64,000 nucleotides of DNA, from assembly GCA_018266175.1 (NCBI GenBank), contig JAFEAY010000028.1:1-64000 (forward strand), read 5' to 3'. Below, piece by piece: positions 61,314-64,000 of this stretch (position 1 is the stretch's first letter; every line of letters begins with the position of its first letter). The notes under the pieces were generated by a model. That model was not told the origin of the DNA and ran no database searches. It saw nothing but the letters and a program-made list of their open reading frames with translations. The translations under genes were made by a program, and so were the position numbers. Source of the DNA: Candidatus Dependentiae bacterium. Lineage in GTDB: Bacteria > Babelota > Babeliae > Babelales > RVW-14.

Positions 61314-61946
61314 ATGAATATGATACGAGAGAAAGTAAGCAAATATTTTTTATTGTCTTCGATGTTGCTTGTGATGAGCATGGGTAAAGTCCTCTCACAA
61401 CAACCACGTGGTCGTGGTACGCAACCAGCAGCTTTATCGACACTTCAAATTATTCGTGGGTTGTATGGTGACCTCACCCTACAAGCAGGTGTTGTCGATG
61501 TTACCGCAAAACTCCAGCAGAGTATTCAGAATAATCAGCTTTCTTTGCCGGCCCAATCTAAAACTACTTGGCTGGGAGACCCAGCTCCCGGGAAGGCAAA
61601 GTCCCTCCTTATTATTTTTAGAATAGGTAACAATTTGTATCTCAAGCTTATTGCAGATATGGCCGGGGATATTATTTCTCCAGCCACTGCTCAAAGCGCA
61701 ATGCTCTTGATTGGCCAGCCTACGCCTATTGTCCAACAACAGCAGCAGGCTCCAGCTGCACCAAGAGTCCAGCAGCAAGCAGTTGCAACTCAGCCATCGG
61801 TTCAACCAGCAACACAGTCGCTTGGGGGAGTTCAGGTTATGGTTGCTCAGCCGGGAACTGTCGCTGCACCTTCGGCTCCAAGTCAGCAAGAAGTACAAAT
61901 GCGCAACATGCAACAGCAGCGTATGCAGCAATTCAGAAATCAATAA
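61314..61946 (+). CDS. exported DNAJC11-C-terminal-like (DUF3395) protein with Gln-rich tail
   Basis: 210 aa from ATG 61314 (AGGGGGA, 6 nt). Signal peptide, then one domain (about 43-119) matching the DUF3395 pattern of DNAJC11: IIRGLYGDL, VVDVTAKLQQSI, LSLPAQSK, LGDPAPGKAKSLLIIF. DNAJC11 is a mitochondrial outer-membrane partner of MICOS, and this domain's role there is unclear. The rest (130-210) is Gln/Pro/Ala-rich with no fold. No J domain is present. The next gene has two copies of the same domain. Confidence 0.68.
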   Translation: MNMIREKVSKYFLLSSMLLVMSMGKVLSQQPRGRGTQPAALSTLQIIRGLYGDLTLQAGVVDVTAKLQQSIQNNQLSLPAQSKTTWLGDPAPGKAKSLLIIFRIGNNLYLKLIADMAGDIISPATAQSAMLLIGQPTPIVQQQQQAPAAPRVQQQAVATQPSVQPATQSLGGVQVMVAQPGTVAAPSAPSQQEVQMRNMQQQRMQQFRNQ

Positions 61947-62072
61947 TCAATAGTCCTTGATGTTGCAATGATTGGTGAGTGTTTTAAGTAAGGTATTGCT
62001 TTTGCTCTGTGCGCTCGTGATAGACTATGCGCAGAAGTGGCAAAAGATTGAAAAAAGGTTGGGAGGAAAATG

Positions 62073-64000
62073 ATGAGAAGAATCATTAAGAAGTTTCAGT
62101 ATTCGTTACTTTTGTTGGTAATGATGATACTGAGTTCGGGCTTGTTTCAAGAGTGTCATGCTGCAGAGCCCGGAAAGATTAAAAATATTATTTTTGGTCT
62201 ATATGGCGATTTGACTTCGAAAAAAGCAAGCACACGTTTTGAGGTTACCGATAAACTTAAGAGCATGCTTAAGAGTGGCAAAATTAAGGGCAAGGTTGTC
62301 GAAAAAGCATTTGGTGTTGATCCTGCAAAAGGTAAACACAAGGGACTTTTTCTTGTCTACAAGGCAGAAGATGGAAGGCTTTTTTGTCGAGTTAAAAGTG
62401 GTAATGGAAGTTTAAGCTTTCCTGATGCACGTGATGTTGAGTTTAACAAGGGGCATTCAGGATCATCAGACTTGCAAATATTACAAGCATTTTATGGTGA
62501 TTTAAACAGAACCAAAAGTGATAAAGCGGTTATCAACGTTACCGCACGAGTGCAAGCGCTTGTAAAAAATGGAAAGCTTGATATTGCCGAAAAGCATAAG
62601 CTTTTTGGAGATGTTGCAAAAGGTAAAGATCTTGGTTTATTCATACTTTATCGTGTTCGCGATAAAGTATATGCTGTTATTTTTGGTGACGGTGAAAAAG
62701 GTTCTATTTCTAATGTAGGCCATGAAAATGCATATCAAGTCTACACATTCAAAAAACATACACGTAAAGATGTAACACCATCTGTTGTATCTCCAACACC
62801 TGCAACTGATGTCAATACAGCTCGTGAAAGCGCAGCACTTGCAATGTTTCCAGAAGGAACAAAAGTTGTGTTGATGTCGTATGCCGATCAAGAACGACCA
62901 CATTTATTGCAAGTTGGTAAAAAAGGTGAATTAGAACCTAAGGGGCTTGATCCTAAAGATCCATCGGCTCAATTTATTGTAGGGCGTAGTGGTAACTGGA
63001 TAAGCTTTAAGTCTGTTGTAACTGGTGAAGTTCTTCAGGTACTCCCTCGCCTTCATATGGTTCGTTTGGCAAAAGATGGTGCTCCAGAGTGGGCTCAATG
63101 GTCAGCAGAATTTGATGACCCAGCTCATTCATATAGCATTGTTTATTTAAAAAATCGCGCTTCTGGAGGATATTTAAGTGCGCCTGCTGGAGCGTGGACG
63201 CTTGGCCGTATGTGGACAACCTTGAAAGAGCGTGTTGATCAAGCTCTGACCAAAGGCGCAGTTCTTCCATCAACAGATCCTGCAGCTAAGAGTAACGAAG
63301 GAAGACTGAAGATTTTTGCGGTTGATGATTTAATCAAAACCATGGAAAGTAAGTCTGGGAAGTCATTACCAGGAAAAGTCGTTGACAAAGTAGTTGACGT
63401 GGTACGAGAGCTAGAGCCTCTCAATGCAATTCCAGGTGGTCATGATTTTAGCTATTCTCCTATTATTCATGGAATGAAATCCAAATATCATGATAACTGG
63501 AAGTTTGCAACTCCAGGTTCAGGATCGGTTGTGTTCGATGCTCGAACAAGAAATCGTATGATTATCACATTATCAAGCGTTCCTCGAGATCTTGATAATG
63601 GTATGTATCGTGTTTCAATTGGGCATGAAAACAATACACGAAGTGGTATTACCAAGAGCACCAGTGGCGCAATGCTCTTTGAAAAAGATGTTACAAAAGG
63701 TGCGAGCAAAGATATTGTGGTTACCGGTGGTCTTCCAGGCGATGGCAGCACCTTTGATTCATACTGGATTAAGGTTGATCAAGGAACGATTTCTTTTGGT
63801 AAAGGACGTGCTGTTGGTCAAAACGAACAAATGCGTTGGACTGACCCAGACCCAGTTAAGCTGGTGAGCTATGTCGGATTTGGTGGCGGCAAGCTTAATA
63901 GAGTTCATTATAAAAACATTGAGATTAACGGTGCTGGTTTACAACCAAAACCTGCACAAGACAGTGCAACAACAGCGGTACTTCCAGCAGATTTCAATGC
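62073..64000 (+). CDS. exported protein with two DUF3395-like, trefoil-like and FAMeT-like domains (runs off the edge)
   Basis: An open frame with no stop to the window end, 642 residues so far. ATG 62073 follows GGGAGG by 6 nt; ATG 62070 is also possible. Signal peptide (LLLLVMMILSSGLFQECHA), two DUF3395-like domains (IIFGLYGDL to FLVYK; LQAFYGDL-type ILQAFYGDLNRTKSD to FILYRVRD), a trefoil-like domain (from about 257: FPEGTKVVLMS, QFIVGRSGNWISFKS), and a FAMeT-like domain (about 470-619: DSYWIKVDQGTISFGKGRAV). The last residues, VLPADFN, resemble the PAGF start of the tectonin-like propellers, so a propeller and a basic tail probably follow. Confidence 0.75.
   Translation, partial: MRRIIKKFQYSLLLLVMMILSSGLFQECHAAEPGKIKNIIFGLYGDLTSKKASTRFEVTDKLKSMLKSGKIKGKVVEKAFGVDPAKGKHKGLFLVYKAEDGRLFCRVKSGNGSLSFPDARDVEFNKGHSGSSDLQILQAFYGDLNRTKSDKAVINVTARVQALVKNGKLDIAEKHKLFGDVAKGKDLGLFILYRVRDKVYAVIFGDGEKGSISNVGHENAYQVYTFKKHTRKDVTPSVVSPTPATDVNTARESAALAMFPEGTKVVLMSYADQERPHLLQVGKKGELEPKGLDPKDPSAQFIVGRSGNWISFKSVVTGEVLQVLPRLHMVRLAKDGAPEWAQWSAEFDDPAHSYSIVYLKNRASGGYLSAPAGAWTLGRMWTTLKERVDQALTKGAVLPSTDPAAKSNEGRLKIFAVDDLIKTMESKSGKSLPGKVVDKVVDVVRELEPLNAIPGGHDFSYSPIIHGMKSKYHDNWKFATPGSGSVVFDARTRNRMIITLSSVPRDLDNGMYRVSIGHENNTRSGITKSTSGAMLFEKDVTKGASKDIVVTGGLPGDGSTFDSYWIKVDQGTISFGKGRAVGQNEQMRWTDPDPVKLVSYVGFGGGKLNRVHYKNIEINGAGLQPKPAQDSATTAVLPADFN

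Overview
The window reads as one stretch of a small-genome, A+T-leaning bacterium that lives with or inside eukaryotic cells. It opens with a complete 16S rRNA gene plus tRNA-Ile and tRNA-Ala, and ends inside a gene that runs off the right edge. Most predicted proteins carry an N-terminal signal peptide, and many have eukaryote-like folds: an ATAD3-like AAA+ ATPase, a USP-like deubiquitinase, CW zinc fingers, a PPP phosphatase, kinase-like proteins, jacalin, tectonin and DNAJC11-type domains. This suggests an obligate protist-associated lineage. My best guess is candidate phylum Dependentiae (TM6), an inference from gene content only; a search with the 16S gene would settle it.

Layout. (1) 1-2.1 kb: 16S, tRNA-Ile(GAT) and tRNA-Ala(TGC), then a terminator with no 23S after it. 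(2) 2.2-8.5 kb: an exported phosphotransferase, then argR divergent from an overlapping operon (amino-acid ABC transporter, argG, argH). ArgR boxes sit on both promoters. This looks like import of citrulline or arginine feeding the last two steps of arginine synthesis. (3) 8.6-31 kb: mostly single genes for exported proteins, several with their own terminators, mixed with a few cytosolic or membrane housekeeping-type genes (VOC protein, Bax inhibitor-1). Standouts are a TPP-riboswitch aptamer ahead of a flippase-like gene, an ATAD3 homologue, a circularly permuted D-amino-acid-oxidase-like lipoprotein, a PPP phosphatase, a USP-like protease, a divergent kinase, a membrane MutS-like ATPase, an exported UPRT-like protein and a double CW zinc-finger protein. 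(4) 31.2-64 kb: an all-plus-strand island of large exported modular proteins.

The island is the most system-like part. Its core members share a few interchangeable parts: signal peptide; a beta-trefoil-like, WD40-like, jacalin, DNAJC11-C-terminal-like or farnesoic-acid-methyltransferase-like (FAMeT) domain; an Ala/Gln/Lys-rich coiled coil; a tectonin-like propeller; and a histone-H1-like Lys/Ala C-terminal tail. Neighbouring genes have nearly identical C-terminal halves joined to unrelated N-terminal halves, which shows recent duplication and domain exchange. Two giants (2009 and about 1606 aa) carry coiled coils of nearly equal length (about 1270 residues). I infer a family of surface or secreted fibres with a variable binding head and a polycationic foot; its function is unknown.

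All homology statements come from motif recognition by eye. No database search was run.
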